A stretch of DNA of 64,000 nt, taken from the NCBI RefSeq assembly GCF_900184935.1, contig NZ_FXYE01000005.1, positions 51,938-115,937 on the forward strand. Direction: 5' to 3'. Both the position numbers and the translations under genes were made by a program. Shown in pieces: positions 34,678-44,361 of this stretch. Under the pieces are notes generated by a model. The model did no database searches. It was not told the origin of the DNA and saw nothing but the letters and a program-made list of their open reading frames with translations. Numbering within the stretch: position 1 is the stretch's first letter; each line of letters opens with the position of its first letter. The DNA is from Actibacterium lipolyticum (lineage in GTDB: Bacteria; Pseudomonadota; Alphaproteobacteria; Rhodobacterales; Rhodobacteraceae).

Positions 34678-35568
34678 ATGAACTTAAAGCAGATGGAATA
34701 TTTCGTCGCGGTCGCCGAAGAACTGCATTTCGGCCGCGCGGCGGAACGGCTGGGCATGGCGCAGCCGCCGCTAAGCCGTCAGATCAAACAGACCGAGGAA
34801 GAGCTGGGCGCGCTGTTGTTCAACCGGGGCCGCAGCGCCATTTCCCTAACCCAAGCCGGAGAGCGGTTGTTAGAACGCAGCAAAAGCATCCTGCGCCAGA
34901 TCGACGACGCCAAGTTAGAGGTGAAACGCATCGGCCAAGGTGCCGAAGGGCGCCTGCGCATTGGGTTTGTCGGGTCGTCCACGTTTGGCATTCTGCCCAA
35001 CATCATCAAATCGTTCCGCGCCAATTACGCCGATGTAAACCTAAGCCTGATCCCGATGAACAACGCGCAATTGCACCGGTCTTTGGTCAGCCGTGAAATC
35101 GACGTGGCCTTTGCCCGCCCCGCCCTGAAGGATTCCGAATTCGTCACCCGCAAACTGGGCGAGGAAGAGCTGGCCCTGGCCACGCCAGACACGCTTCAGA
35201 TCGCGGCGAACGGGCGGGTGGACCTGCACGCGTTGCAGGATCACAATTTCATCCTTTACCCCGAATACCCCCGGCCCAGCTTTGCCGATCTGGTGCTTGA
35301 TCGGTGCAAGGAACAAGGCGTCAGCATCAAAAACCGCGTGTTCACGATGGACCTTCAGACGGCGCTAAGCCTTGTGGCGATTGGCGAAGGGGTTTGTGTG
35401 GTTCCGGCCTCTGTCGGGTCGGCGCAGCGCAATGGCGTGCGGTTTCACAAGATCGCGCCCAATTTGGGCACGACCGAGCTTTCGATTAACGTGCGGCTGG
35501 ATGAACAGGGCGTGCATGTCAGCAACTTCGTGAAAATTGCGCAATCCGTATCGCGCAAGATGTTCTAA
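34678..35568 (+). CDS. LysR-family regulator (BenM/CatR type)
   Basis: 296 residues. The N-terminal winged helix MNLKQMEYFVAVAEELHFGRAAERLG is very like BenM/CatM/CatR regulators, as is LRIGFVGSSTFGILP in the effector domain. These bind cis,cis-muconate and/or benzoate and activate ben and cat genes. It lies between the ring-cleavage dioxygenase and convergent benD, a fitting place for that job. Confidence 0.9.
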   Translation: MNLKQMEYFVAVAEELHFGRAAERLGMAQPPLSRQIKQTEEELGALLFNRGRSAISLTQAGERLLERSKSILRQIDDAKLEVKRIGQGAEGRLRIGFVGSSTFGILPNIIKSFRANYADVNLSLIPMNNAQLHRSLVSREIDVAFARPALKDSEFVTRKLGEEELALATPDTLQIAANGRVDLHALQDHNFILYPEYPRPSFADLVLDRCKEQGVSIKNRVFTMDLQTALSLVAIGEGVCVVPASVGSAQRNGVRFHKIAPNLGTTELSINVRLDEQGVHVSNFVKIAQSVSRKMF

Positions 35569-35571
35569 GCC

Positions 35572-36351
35572 CTAGCCCAAATCGCCGCCGCCCACCGGCA
35601 CCGTCTGCCCGGTGATGTAAGACGCATCATCCGACGCCAGAAACAGAATGACCCCGGCCTGTTCGTCCAGCGTGCCATAGCGTTTCATCGGGCTGGACTG
35701 GATCGTTTGATCAACGATCGTCTGATACCAATCTTCGCGCTGTTCGGTTTCTGCGTTGGGGTTGCGGGGGACGACGCGGGGGGGTGCCTCTGTTCCGCCG
35801 GGGGCGGTGGCGACGACGCGGATGCCGCGTTCTGCAACCTCCCATGCCAGGCTGGCGGTCAGGGCGTTCACCCCGCCCTTGGCAGCGGCATAGGGCACCC
35901 GGTTCAACCCGCGCGTCGCGATGGACGATACGTTGACGATAACCCCCTGCCCCGCCTTCAACATCGGCTCTAACACGGCGCGACAGCAGTACAGCGTGGG
36001 GAAAAGCGAACGGCGGACTTCGGCGTCAATCTGATGCGGTTCATAGTGTTCGTAAGGCTTGGCCCAGATCGTGCCGCCCACGTTGTTGACCAGCACGTCG
36101 ATACGCCCGAACAACGCAACCGCCTTGGCCATGGCTTCGGCGCAGCCGTCCCATGTTTCCAGATCCACGGCCAGTTCATGCGCTTTGCCGCCCGCCGCGT
36201 TGATCTGTGCGACGACGGCGTGGCGGTTTTCTGATCGGTCCACGATCAGCACCTCGGCCCCTTCGGCGGCGGCGCGTTCGGCCACGCGTTGGCCGATACC
36301 TTGCGCAGCCCCCGTCACGACAAAGGCTTTGCCCTGAAAACGGTCGTTCAT
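35572..36351 (-). CDS. benD: Benzoate cis-diol dehydrogenase
   Basis: 259 residues from the ATG at 36351, overlapping the benC stop (ATGA). Short-chain dehydrogenase motifs are TGAAQGIG (cofactor), NNVGG, the catalytic Ser in NVSSIATRG, and YAAAKGG (Y and K). It oxidises and decarboxylates the benzoate dihydrodiol to catechol with NAD+. Last gene of catB-benABCD; it ends 3 bp from the convergent LysR gene. Confidence 0.93.
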   Translation of the reverse strand: MNDRFQGKAFVVTGAAQGIGQRVAERAAAEGAEVLIVDRSENRHAVVAQINAAGGKAHELAVDLETWDGCAEAMAKAVALFGRIDVLVNNVGGTIWAKPYEHYEPHQIDAEVRRSLFPTLYCCRAVLEPMLKAGQGVIVNVSSIATRGLNRVPYAAAKGGVNALTASLAWEVAERGIRVVATAPGGTEAPPRVVPRNPNAETEQREDWYQTIVDQTIQSSPMKRYGTLDEQAGVILFLASDDASYITGQTVPVGGGDLG

Positions 36352-37364
36352 GCGGCTTCTGCCTCTGCTTCGGTCGGGTTGAACTTTTCGAAGTAAAAGT
36401 TCGCAGGTTCCACCCCCGCGTTGTTCAGATGCTGGCGCACCGCGTCCACCATGGGGGGCGGGCCGCACAGGTAAACGTCAACGTCGCCGCCGTTCAGATC
36501 ATCCGCCGTCAGGTGGTCGGTCACGAAACCTTTGCGGTCATGCGCGTCCTCTTCTGCGGCCAGAATGGTGATGACAGTGACGTTGCCGATCTTGGCGGCC
36601 AGATCGTTCACGCGGTCCAGTTCCACCAGATCGGCGGCGCGTGTTACGGCGTAATAGAGAGTGATTGGCTGATCGCAGCCCTGTTCGGCCACCTGTTCCA
36701 GCATCGACAAAAACGGCGCAAGCCCGGTACCGCCTGCCAGCCAAAGCTGGGGCCGCTTTACCGGGCGCAGATAAAACGCGCCCATCGGCCCGGTCAGCGA
36801 CACGGCATCACCCGCCGCGGCGCGCGCCAAATAGGTGCTCATCAGCCCGCCGGGCAGGTTGCGGATAAGGAACGTACCCTCAGCCGCGCCCGGAGCGGAG
36901 GAAAAGGAATACGACCGATGCTTGTCGCTGCCCGGTACGGTGATGTTCACGTACTGCCCCGGCAAAAACGAAATCGGCTTGTCCAACGCCACGCGCAACG
37001 CGAACGACGTGTCAGACAGCGCATCAACCCCCGCCACGGTCCCGCCCACCGTTTCCGGCCCGGTCTTACAAACAACCGAGGACGCTGGCACGCTGATCAC
37101 ACAGTCGCTTTCCGGGGTCATCTGACAGGTCAGAACAAAGCCCTGTTCGGCCTCTTCCTCTGTCATGGCTTCGTCCATATAGAATTCCAAATCGTATTCG
37201 CCCTTTTCGGCGAAACACTTGCAGGTGCCGCACACCCCGTCGCGGCAATCCATCGGGATGTTGATCTTTTGGCGAAAGGCCGCGTCCGTGACCTTTTCAT
37301 CGTCATCGCATTGGATGATCCGCGTCACGCCATCTTCGAAATTCAGCGCTATGTTATAGGCCAT
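36348..37364 (-). CDS. benC: Benzoate 1,2-dioxygenase electron-transfer component
   Basis: 338 residues from the ATG at 37364. An N-terminal plant-type [2Fe-2S] ferredoxin domain with C40, C45, C48 and C80 is followed by a flavin reductase domain (HRSYSFSSAPG for FAD; VDVYLCGPPPMVDAV for NADH). It passes electrons from NADH to the BenAB oxygenase. It sits 72 bp after benB. Confidence 0.95.
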   Translation of the reverse strand: MAYNIALNFEDGVTRIIQCDDDEKVTDAAFRQKINIPMDCRDGVCGTCKCFAEKGEYDLEFYMDEAMTEEEAEQGFVLTCQMTPESDCVISVPASSVVCKTGPETVGGTVAGVDALSDTSFALRVALDKPISFLPGQYVNITVPGSDKHRSYSFSSAPGAAEGTFLIRNLPGGLMSTYLARAAAGDAVSLTGPMGAFYLRPVKRPQLWLAGGTGLAPFLSMLEQVAEQGCDQPITLYYAVTRAADLVELDRVNDLAAKIGNVTVITILAAEEDAHDRKGFVTDHLTADDLNGGDVDVYLCGPPPMVDAVRQHLNNAGVEPANFYFEKFNPTEAEAEAA

Positions 37365-37435
37365 GGTTCTGGCTCCTCCCTTGGTCGCACGCCCTGTGGC
37401 GGGCACGCGCGTTTTGGCGTTAGACCCTATCGGGA

Positions 37436-37960
37436 TCAGATGTGGTAAATGTCGATCACGTGATGGATCACGTCGTTCTTCAAAACGATCTTCTTCGCGG
37501 TGATCAGCGGCGTAGGCCCGGTTGTGTCGATCGTATAGAACGAACAGCCCCAGTGTTGGTCCGTTTTGCCATAGCGATAGTTCATCGTCAGCCAGTTGAA
37601 CCTGACCTTCAACTCTCCATCCTGCTGGCTGATGATTTCGATGTTCGACAGGTTGTGCGAGGTGCGCGGTTCCGGCAACGAGGTGGCAGACGAGCGGTCG
37701 GTTTTGATGCGGAACACCCGGTCTTCGATCCCGGATTTATCGGGGTAATAGATCAGCGACATTTCGTTCTGGGGATCTTCGGTCAGCGTGTCGTGGTCAT
37801 CCCACGCGGGCATCCAGAATTCGCAATCGTCGTGGTAAAAGGCCAGCCACTGATCCCATTCACGGTCATCCAGACAGCGGGCTTCGGCATATAGAAACTG
37901 CTGCACATCCTCGTTGGACAGGGTCTGGGCGGCGGTGCGTTGTAATGTTGCGGTGCTCAT
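37436..37960 (-). CDS. benB: Benzoate 1,2-dioxygenase small subunit
   Basis: 174 residues, the usual length of ring-hydroxylating dioxygenase beta subunits. Typical stretches are EARCLDDREWDQWLAFYHDDCEFWMPAW and TSHNLSNIEI. It is the structural partner of BenA. Six bases separate it from benA. Confidence 0.95.
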   Translation of the reverse strand: MSTATLQRTAAQTLSNEDVQQFLYAEARCLDDREWDQWLAFYHDDCEFWMPAWDDHDTLTEDPQNEMSLIYYPDKSGIEDRVFRIKTDRSSATSLPEPRTSHNLSNIEIISQQDGELKVRFNWLTMNYRYGKTDQHWGCSFYTIDTTGPTPLITAKKIVLKNDVIHHVIDIYHI

Positions 37961-37966
37961 CTGGGT

Positions 37967-39358
37967 TTACTCCGCTGCGATGTTTTGTTGTTGGGCTTCT
38001 AGCTGCTCGCGCTCTTTGGTGATGGCGTCGTGCATGCGTTCCGTCCACTGGCTGTGCTGGATCACGAACAGACCTTCGTCTTCGGTGCGTGCGCCAGACA
38101 GGATCGGGTTCAGGTTGATGGCCTTTGCCTCGTCATCGGGGCCTTTGATCCATTGGGTCGCGCCACGGGTCAGATCGTTCCACTGCGCGTGGGCCGCCCC
38201 GGCATAGCCACGCTGCGTTGCGCGGAATTCTTCGGTATCGTCCGGCGTGGCCATGCCTGAGGCGTTAAAGAAATCTTCGTACTGGCGAATGCGGCGCGAC
38301 CGGCTTTCCTGCGCTTCGCCCTTTGGCGCGATGCAATAGATGGTGACTTCGGTTTTATCGACACTAATCGGGCGGAAAACGCGCAATTGGCTGCTGAACT
38401 GATCCATCAGGAACACGTTGGGATACAGGCACAGATTGCGCAGATATCCGATCATCCAATCGGCCTTTGCCTCGCCATACTTGGCAACCAATTCATCGCG
38501 CTGATCAAACATCGGCCGGTTCGATGGGTCGGCCCATGTTGTCCACAACATCAGGTGACCGTTTTCAAAGCTGTAAAAACCGCCCTTCTGTTTGGCCCAC
38601 TTTGACGCGTCGGTGGCTTTGATCACGTCTTCTTTTTCTTCGCCCCGGCGCGAGGTCGTGGCGACATAGTTCCAGTGAACCGCCGAAACGTGATAGCCAT
38701 CGGCGCCGTTTTCGGCCTGAAGCTTCCAGTTCCCGTCGTAGGTATAGGTGGAGTTGCCGCGCAGCACCTCTAGCCCTTCGTCGGACTGGTCGGCGACCAT
38801 GTCGATCATCTTGGTCGCGTCTCCCAAATATTCTTCCAGCGAGGACACATCCGCATTCAACGAGCCGAACAAAAAGCCACGATAGCTTTCAAACCGGGCG
38901 ACCTTGGTCAGATCGTGGCTGCCGTCGGTGTTGAACTGTTCGGGATAGCCCGCGCCTTTTGGGTCTTTCACCTTCAACAGCTTGCCGGTGTTGGAAAAGG
39001 TCCAGCCGTGGAACGGGCAGGTAAACGTGGATTTGTTGCGCGATTTGAACCGGCACAGCATTGCGCCCCGATGCGAACAGGCGTTGACCAGCGCGTGCAG
39101 TTCGCCCCCCTTATCGCGGGTGATAACAACCGGCGTGCGCCCCATGAACAGGGTGAAATAATCGCCGGGGTTCGGGATCTGGCTTTCGTGGGCCATATAG
39201 ATCCAGTTGCCTTCGAAGATATGCTTCATCTCAAGCTCGAACAGCTCTTCGTCGGTGAACATATCGCGGCGGGCGCGGAACACGCCGTTTTCAGGGTCAT
39301 CTTGCACGATACCGTCAAGACGGCGGCTTAGTTCATCAAGACCAGTCTGTGTGAACAT
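37967..39358 (-). CDS. benA: Benzoate 1,2-dioxygenase large subunit
   Basis: 463 residues from the ATG at 39358. The Rieske cluster ligands are C94, H96, C114 and H117 ([11 protein letters not shown] and FTCPFHGW). The mononuclear iron site lies in [13 protein letters not shown]. It adds O2 across C1-C2 of benzoate. The length and sequence match BenA/XylX/CbdA closely; benzoate specificity is supported by benD in the same operon. Confidence 0.95.
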   Translation of the reverse strand: MFTQTGLDELSRRLDGIVQDDPENGVFRARRDMFTDEELFELEMKHIFEGNWIYMAHESQIPNPGDYFTLFMGRTPVVITRDKGGELHALVNACSHRGAMLCRFKSRNKSTFTCPFHGWTFSNTGKLLKVKDPKGAGYPEQFNTDGSHDLTKVARFESYRGFLFGSLNADVSSLEEYLGDATKMIDMVADQSDEGLEVLRGNSTYTYDGNWKLQAENGADGYHVSAVHWNYVATTSRRGEEKEDVIKATDASKWAKQKGGFYSFENGHLMLWTTWADPSNRPMFDQRDELVAKYGEAKADWMIGYLRNLCLYPNVFLMDQFSSQLRVFRPISVDKTEVTIYCIAPKGEAQESRSRRIRQYEDFFNASGMATPDDTEEFRATQRGYAGAAHAQWNDLTRGATQWIKGPDDEAKAINLNPILSGARTEDEGLFVIQHSQWTERMHDAITKEREQLEAQQQNIAAE

Positions 39359-39413
39359 GTTTGGCTCCTCCTCCTTTGGCGGCCCCGCTTGGGTGGCCGC
39401 CAAGCCGTTTCAG

Positions 39414-40562
39414 TTATTCGCCCGCAATCCGTTGCGCAGCGGCCGCCCCATCGCGGGCGTAGAATTTGACCTTGTCCTCGTCCAAGGCCACCCCGATGCC
39501 CAAACCCGCAGGGCGCTTGACCCGGAAGTTACTGTATTCAATCGGGTTTTGCAGAATTTCATCGGTGAACAGCAGCGGGCCGAACAGTTCGGTGCCCCAT
39601 TCCAACGTTTCAACCGTGGAAAACAGTTGCAGCGCCGCAGCCGTCCCCAACCCGGATTCCAACATGGTGCCCGCGTAAAGCCCGATACCGGCGGCTTGGG
39701 CGATGGCGATCACCTCTGCCCCGCGTTTTAACCCGCCCGATTGCGCGATCTTCACGGCGAAGACATCCGCCGAACGATCTGCCGCAAAGGTCAGCGCATC
39801 TTCGGGGCCTTGCAGGGATTCGTCAGCCATCACGCCAATCTCATACGTGTCGGTCAGCTGTTTCATGCCCTTTAAGGCGCGCGCCCGGATGGGTTGTTCC
39901 ACCAGATCGACACCAATGTCTTGCAGCCCGGCCAGCCCCCAGCGCGCGTCGGCCAAGGTCCAGGCTTGGTTCACGTCCACACGGATGCTGGCGCTGTCGC
40001 CCAAGGCCTTTTTGATCGCGGCCACATGGGCAATGTCATCACGCACCGCACGTTTGCCGATCTTCAGCTTGAAAATGTTGTGACGCTTGGCTTGGATCAT
40101 CTGCTGGGCTTCGATGATGTCAGTTTCCGAATTGCCACTGGCCAGCGTCCACGCCACCGCCATTTCATCGCGCACCGCCCCGCCGAAAAGCTGCGCGACC
40201 GAGGTATCAAGCCGCTTCGCCAGCCCATCCCACAGCGCGGTTTCCACCGCACAATGGGCAATCGGGTTGCCGCGCACCATCTTATCCATCAAGGCAATCG
40301 CGCCGTTTATATCGTCTCCATTCCGGCCCAAAAGCTGCGGCGCGATATAGGTATCGATCGCCAGCTGGATGCTTTCCGGGCTTTCCGCGCCATAGCTTAA
40401 CCCACCGATTGACGTCCCCTCGCCCAGCCCGACAGAGCCATCTGCAAAACGCACACGCACAAGCACAATCGACTGAAGCATCATCGTCGTCATGGAAAGG
40501 ACATGCCCGCGGATCGTCGGAAGATCGACGATCAGGGTCTCAATTCGGTCGATTTTGCTCAC
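39414..40562 (-). CDS. catB: Muconate cycloisomerase family protein
   Basis: 382 residues of the enolase superfamily, MLE branch: MTTMMLQSIVLVRVRFADG at the N terminus, KLKIGKRAVRDDIAHVAAI with the catalytic Lys pair, VDVNQAW and EQPI for metal binding, and KIAQSGGL. As first gene of the operon ahead of benABCD it should cycloisomerise cis,cis-muconate to muconolactone. Close relatives include other cycloisomerases and racemases, so the exact substrate relies on context. Confidence 0.88.
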   Translation of the reverse strand: MSKIDRIETLIVDLPTIRGHVLSMTTMMLQSIVLVRVRFADGSVGLGEGTSIGGLSYGAESPESIQLAIDTYIAPQLLGRNGDDINGAIALMDKMVRGNPIAHCAVETALWDGLAKRLDTSVAQLFGGAVRDEMAVAWTLASGNSETDIIEAQQMIQAKRHNIFKLKIGKRAVRDDIAHVAAIKKALGDSASIRVDVNQAWTLADARWGLAGLQDIGVDLVEQPIRARALKGMKQLTDTYEIGVMADESLQGPEDALTFAADRSADVFAVKIAQSGGLKRGAEVIAIAQAAGIGLYAGTMLESGLGTAAALQLFSTVETLEWGTELFGPLLFTDEILQNPIEYSNFRVKRPAGLGIGVALDEDKVKFYARDGAAAAQRIAGE

Positions 40563-40746
40563 AGATCAACGCCTTTCCCAACAAACTGATTGGGCCAAAG
40601 ATGCGCCCATCCCATGCGCCAAGTCCAATACTGGGATGGTCTTGGGCGATACCCACAGGGTGACGTGACGGGGCGGGCTTGATATGTACAGTACTATGCG
40701 CATAATGCTGTATACCGAATCCGGCACGGCTTTGAAAGGATGACAT
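40563..40746. promoter_or_regulatory. Divergent promoter region of catB-ben and the gentisate operon
   Basis: 184 bp between two divergent catabolic operons. It holds GTAC-A-GTAC (40691 region) directly followed by the perfect palindrome TATGCGCATA (40695-40704). These are likely operators of the MarR regulator at 44362 and/or the IclR regulator, whose own promoter carries three ATGCGC repeats. AAAGGA precedes the monooxygenase ATG. Confidence 0.55.
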
Positions 40747-41928
40747 ATGACAGATCTTCCAGTCCTAATCGCGGGCGGTGGTATTGGCGGTTTGGCCTCT
40801 GCCGCTGGGTTGGCGCAAAAGGGCGTTCGGTCGGTCGTGGTGGAACAGGCCCCGCACTTGGGTGAAATCGGCGCGGGCATTCAGATTGGCCCGAACGCGT
40901 TCCACTGTTTCGACTACCTTGGCGTGGGAGAGGTGATGCGCAAAGAGGCCGTCTATATCGACGCGCTGCGCCTGATGGATGCGAAAACCGGGCAGGACAT
41001 CACGCAAATCCCACTGGGCGACGATTTCCGCGCGTTTTTCAAAAACCCCTATGCGGTGATCCACCGGGCGGATTTGCATAAAACGCTGCTCGATTTCTGC
41101 GCGGCTTCGCCGTTGGTGGATATTCGCACGGATCACCGCGTTGAAGGTTACAGCCAAGATGGCGCCTCCGCCGTGCTGCACGTAAAAGGGCGCGATCCGA
41201 TTAAGGGCCGCGTGCTGATCGGGGCCGAGGGGCTGAATTCCCCCATTCGTGCGCAGATGGTCGGCGACGGCGCCCCGCGCATTTCGGGCCACACGACCTA
41301 TCGCTCTGTCATTCCCACAGAACAAATGCCCGAAGATTTACGTTGGAACGCGGCCACGCTTTGGGCCGGGCCAAAGTGCCACATCGTCCATTACCCGCTG
41401 AAAGGGTGGAAGGTGTTTAACCTTGTCGTGACCTATCACCGCGACCTGCAAGAGGCGATCGCCGGTAAGCCCGTGTCGCGCGACGAGGTGATGCAAGGCT
41501 TTGAACACATCGCCCCGCAGGCCCGCCAGATCATCGAACACGGCGACAACTGGAAACTGTGGGTCCTGTGCGACCGAGAGCCGATTTCAAACTGGGTGGA
41601 CGGCCGCGTGGCCCTGCTGGGCGATGCGGCGCATCCGATGCTGCAATATTTCGCCCAAGGCGCCTGTATGGCGATGGAGGATGCTGTCTGCCTGTCCCAT
41701 TGTTTTGACAATTACGACGACGATGAAACCGCTCTGCGCAAGTATCAGGAACAACGCCTTGTGCGCACCGCCCGTGTGCAGATGAACAGCCGTTTGATCG
41801 GCGAATACATTTACCACCCCGACGACGCAAAAGCCGCCGTGCGCAACCACGTGATGTCGAACATGTCGCCGGATGATTGGTGCCAGCAGTTGAACTGGCT
41901 TTATGGCTCTAACGGGCTCATGAATTAA
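40747..41928 (+). CDS. 3-hydroxybenzoate 6-monooxygenase (FAD-dependent)
   Basis: 393 residues. Class A flavin monooxygenase motifs: GGGIGGL near residue 9, the DG-type motif VLIGAEGLNSPIR, and GDAAHPMLQYFAQGACMAMED. The overall sequence resembles 3-hydroxybenzoate 6-hydroxylase / salicylate hydroxylase enzymes. With gentisate dioxygenase next in the operon the product should be gentisate. It is followed by the dioxygenase after 10 bp. Confidence 0.9.
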   Translation: MTDLPVLIAGGGIGGLASAAGLAQKGVRSVVVEQAPHLGEIGAGIQIGPNAFHCFDYLGVGEVMRKEAVYIDALRLMDAKTGQDITQIPLGDDFRAFFKNPYAVIHRADLHKTLLDFCAASPLVDIRTDHRVEGYSQDGASAVLHVKGRDPIKGRVLIGAEGLNSPIRAQMVGDGAPRISGHTTYRSVIPTEQMPEDLRWNAATLWAGPKCHIVHYPLKGWKVFNLVVTYHRDLQEAIAGKPVSRDEVMQGFEHIAPQARQIIEHGDNWKLWVLCDREPISNWVDGRVALLGDAAHPMLQYFAQGACMAMEDAVCLSHCFDNYDDDETALRKYQEQRLVRTARVQMNSRLIGEYIYHPDDAKAAVRNHVMSNMSPDDWCQQLNWLYGSNGLMN

Positions 41929-41938
41929 GGAGGTTCTA

Positions 41939-42988
41939 ATGTCCCTTACTGAAAAACCCGCCGAAACCCCCGAACGCCGCGCCTTTTACGACAAGATCGA
42001 CAAAGAGGCGTTCACCCCCCTGTGGGCCGTGATGAGCAGCATCATCACCCCCGAACCCAAATCGGCCTGCCAGCCGCATTTGTGGAACTTCGCCAACGCC
42101 AAGGCCCATCTGTTAGAAGCGGGCAACCTGATCACCGCGAAAGAGGCCGAACGCCGCGTGCTGATCTTGGAAAACCCCGGCATGCGGGGCGATTCAAAGA
42201 TCACGACCTCGCTTTATGCCGGGCTGCAACTTGTCATGCCGGGCGAGGTTGCCCCCGCCCATCGCCATTCCCAATCCGCGTTGCGGTTCGTGCTGGATGG
42301 CGCGGGCGCGCATACGGCGGTGAACGGCGAACGCACGGAGATGAATTTCGGGGATTTCGTGATTACCCCACCTCAGGCTTGGCACGATCACGGCAACCAC
42401 ACGGATGAACCGATGATCTGGCTTGATGGGCTGGATATCCCGATGGTTTCGCATTTCGATGCCAGCTTCGCCGAAGGGTACGGCGACGATGAACAGCCCA
42501 TCGACCGCACCATGGGCGACAGTCTGGCCCGGTACGGCGCGAATATGCTGCCGGTGGATTACCATCAGGAAAAGCTGGCCTCGCCCATCTTCAACTACCC
42601 CTATGAGCGGTCCCGCGCGGCGTTGGAACAGATGAAGGATCAGGGCGAATGGGATCCCTGCCATGGCCTGAAAATGCGGTATGTGAACCCGGTTGATGGC
42701 GGTTATGCGATGCCCACAATCGCACCGTTCCTGCAACTGCTGCCCAAAGGGTTCAAAACCGCCGCCTATCGGGCCACCGACGCCACCGTTTTTGTTCCCG
42801 TCGAAGGGTCGGGCCGGACCACGATTGACGGGCAGGTTTTTGAATGGGGACCAAAGGATATTTTCGTCGTACCCTCGTGGAAATGGGTCACGCACGAAGC
42901 AGATGACGAAGCCGTCTTGTTCAGCTTTTCGGACCGGGTGGCCCAAGAAAAACTTGGGCTGTTCCGGCAGGACCGCGGCAATAACTAA
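41939..42988 (+). CDS. Gentisate 1,2-dioxygenase
   Basis: 349 residues, bicupin fold. Iron-binding histidines are in PAHRHSQSALRFVLDG (H108, H110) and WHDHGNH. It opens the gentisate ring between the carboxyl and adjacent hydroxyl carbons to give maleylpyruvate. A ribosome-binding site (AAGGAGG) overlaps the gap after the monooxygenase. Confidence 0.95.
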   Translation: MSLTEKPAETPERRAFYDKIDKEAFTPLWAVMSSIITPEPKSACQPHLWNFANAKAHLLEAGNLITAKEAERRVLILENPGMRGDSKITTSLYAGLQLVMPGEVAPAHRHSQSALRFVLDGAGAHTAVNGERTEMNFGDFVITPPQAWHDHGNHTDEPMIWLDGLDIPMVSHFDASFAEGYGDDEQPIDRTMGDSLARYGANMLPVDYHQEKLASPIFNYPYERSRAALEQMKDQGEWDPCHGLKMRYVNPVDGGYAMPTIAPFLQLLPKGFKTAAYRATDATVFVPVEGSGRTTIDGQVFEWGPKDIFVVPSWKWVTHEADDEAVLFSFSDRVAQEKLGLFRQDRGNN

Positions 42989-42999
42989 GGACTGAATGA

Positions 43000-43695
43000 A
43001 TGAACTATGTTTTCCCTCCTGCCCCGCAAGCCTCTGTTGCGGTGGCGGGTTCTGACGACCGCCTTCCTGTGCGCCGCATCTTTTGCGTTGGCCGCAACTA
43101 CGCCGCCCACGCCCGCGAAATGGGCCGCGACCCAGACCGTGAACCCCCGTTCTTTTTCACCAAGCCCGCCGATGCCGTGGTGATGGACGGCGAAACGGTG
43201 GCCTACCCGCCCGAAACCGAGAATTTTCATTATGAGGCAGAGCTGGTCGTCGCCATCGGCACCGGCGGCGTGAATATCGCGCAAAAGGACGCGCTGAACC
43301 ACGTCTGGGGTTATGCCATCGGCAATGACCTGACCCGGCGCGACCTGCAACTGGTTGCCCGCGAAATGGGCCGCCCATGGGATTGGGGCAAGGCGTTTGA
43401 CCGTTCCGCCGTGGTTGGCCCGGTTCATCCGGTGTCTGCGGTTGGTCATCCTTCCGAAGGGTCGATCAAGCTGACGGTGAACGGGGAAACCAAGCAAGAC
43501 GCTGACCTGAACGAACTCATCTGGTCCATCCCCGAGGTGATCTCGATCCTGTCGCACTCAATGACGCTTCAGCCCGGCGATTTGATCATGACAGGCACGC
43601 CCGCTGGCGTTGGCCAGCTGAACGTGGGCGACACCTGCGAAGTCAGCATTGTGGGGCTGGGCACGCTGACCACCCATATCGGCCCGGCGGCCTAA
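43000..43695 (+). CDS. Fumarylpyruvate hydrolase (FAH family)
   Basis: 231 residues. Fumarylacetoacetate-hydrolase fold: FCVGRNYAAHAREMG, FFTKPADAVV, NFHYEAELVVAIG (metal ligands E and E), YAIGNDLTRRDLQ, and LIMTGTPAGVG. It splits fumarylpyruvate to fumarate and pyruvate, the last step of the gentisate route. It lies 11 bp after gentisate dioxygenase. Confidence 0.95.
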   Translation: MNYVFPPAPQASVAVAGSDDRLPVRRIFCVGRNYAAHAREMGRDPDREPPFFFTKPADAVVMDGETVAYPPETENFHYEAELVVAIGTGGVNIAQKDALNHVWGYAIGNDLTRRDLQLVAREMGRPWDWGKAFDRSAVVGPVHPVSAVGHPSEGSIKLTVNGETKQDADLNELIWSIPEVISILSHSMTLQPGDLIMTGTPAGVGQLNVGDTCEVSIVGLGTLTTHIGPAA

Positions 43696-43700
43696 GCCCC

Positions 43701-44351
43701 GTGGCGCTGATCCTGCACAACTTCTTCCGCTCCTCTACATCTGTGCGGGTACGGGCGGCGCTGAACCTAAAGGGGCTGTCTTATGATTATGTCCCCTATT
43801 CGCTGCGCGATGGGGACACGCGCGCGCCAGATTATCTGGCGCGCAACCCCGCCGGTTTGGTGCCAACGCTGGAACGCGACGATGGCGTTCAGATGACCCA
43901 ATCCCTTGCCATCATCGAATGGCTGGACGAAACCCACCCCACGCCCGCGCTTTTGCCTTCGGACCCGGACGGTCGTGCGCGGGTCCGCGCGCTGTGCTAT
44001 ATGATCGCGTGCGAGGTGCACCCGCTGAACAACCTGCGTGTGCTTGGCTATCTGGGTGAAACCTTTGGTGCGGATGACGCTGCGCAAAAGGCGTGGTTCA
44101 CCCATTGGGTACAGACCACATTCGCGGCGCTGGAAACCACCTTGGCCACATCGCCCGATACCGGCCGGTTCTGCCACGGCGACACCCCCAGCATGGCGGA
44201 CATTTGCCTTTTCGCACAAATGTGGAATAACAAACGCTTCAACGTTGATGCGTCGCCCTATCCCACGATTTCTGGTATCTTTGACGCGCTAAGTTCAATT
44301 CCGGCGTTCGATCAGGCGGCCCCGCCCAACCAGCCCGACGCCGTCACCTAA
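43701..44351 (+). CDS. Maleylpyruvate isomerase (zeta-class GST)
   Basis: 216 residues from a GTG at 43701. The zeta-class glutathione motif SSTSVRVRAALNLKGL is at the N terminus, with QSLAIIEWLDE and a C-terminal helical domain. It isomerises maleylpyruvate to fumarylpyruvate using glutathione. It starts 5 bp after the hydrolase gene. Confidence 0.95.
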   Translation: MALILHNFFRSSTSVRVRAALNLKGLSYDYVPYSLRDGDTRAPDYLARNPAGLVPTLERDDGVQMTQSLAIIEWLDETHPTPALLPSDPDGRARVRALCYMIACEVHPLNNLRVLGYLGETFGADDAAQKAWFTHWVQTTFAALETTLATSPDTGRFCHGDTPSMADICLFAQMWNNKRFNVDASPYPTISGIFDALSSIPAFDQAAPPNQPDAVT

Positions 44352-44361
44352 AGGAACCGCC

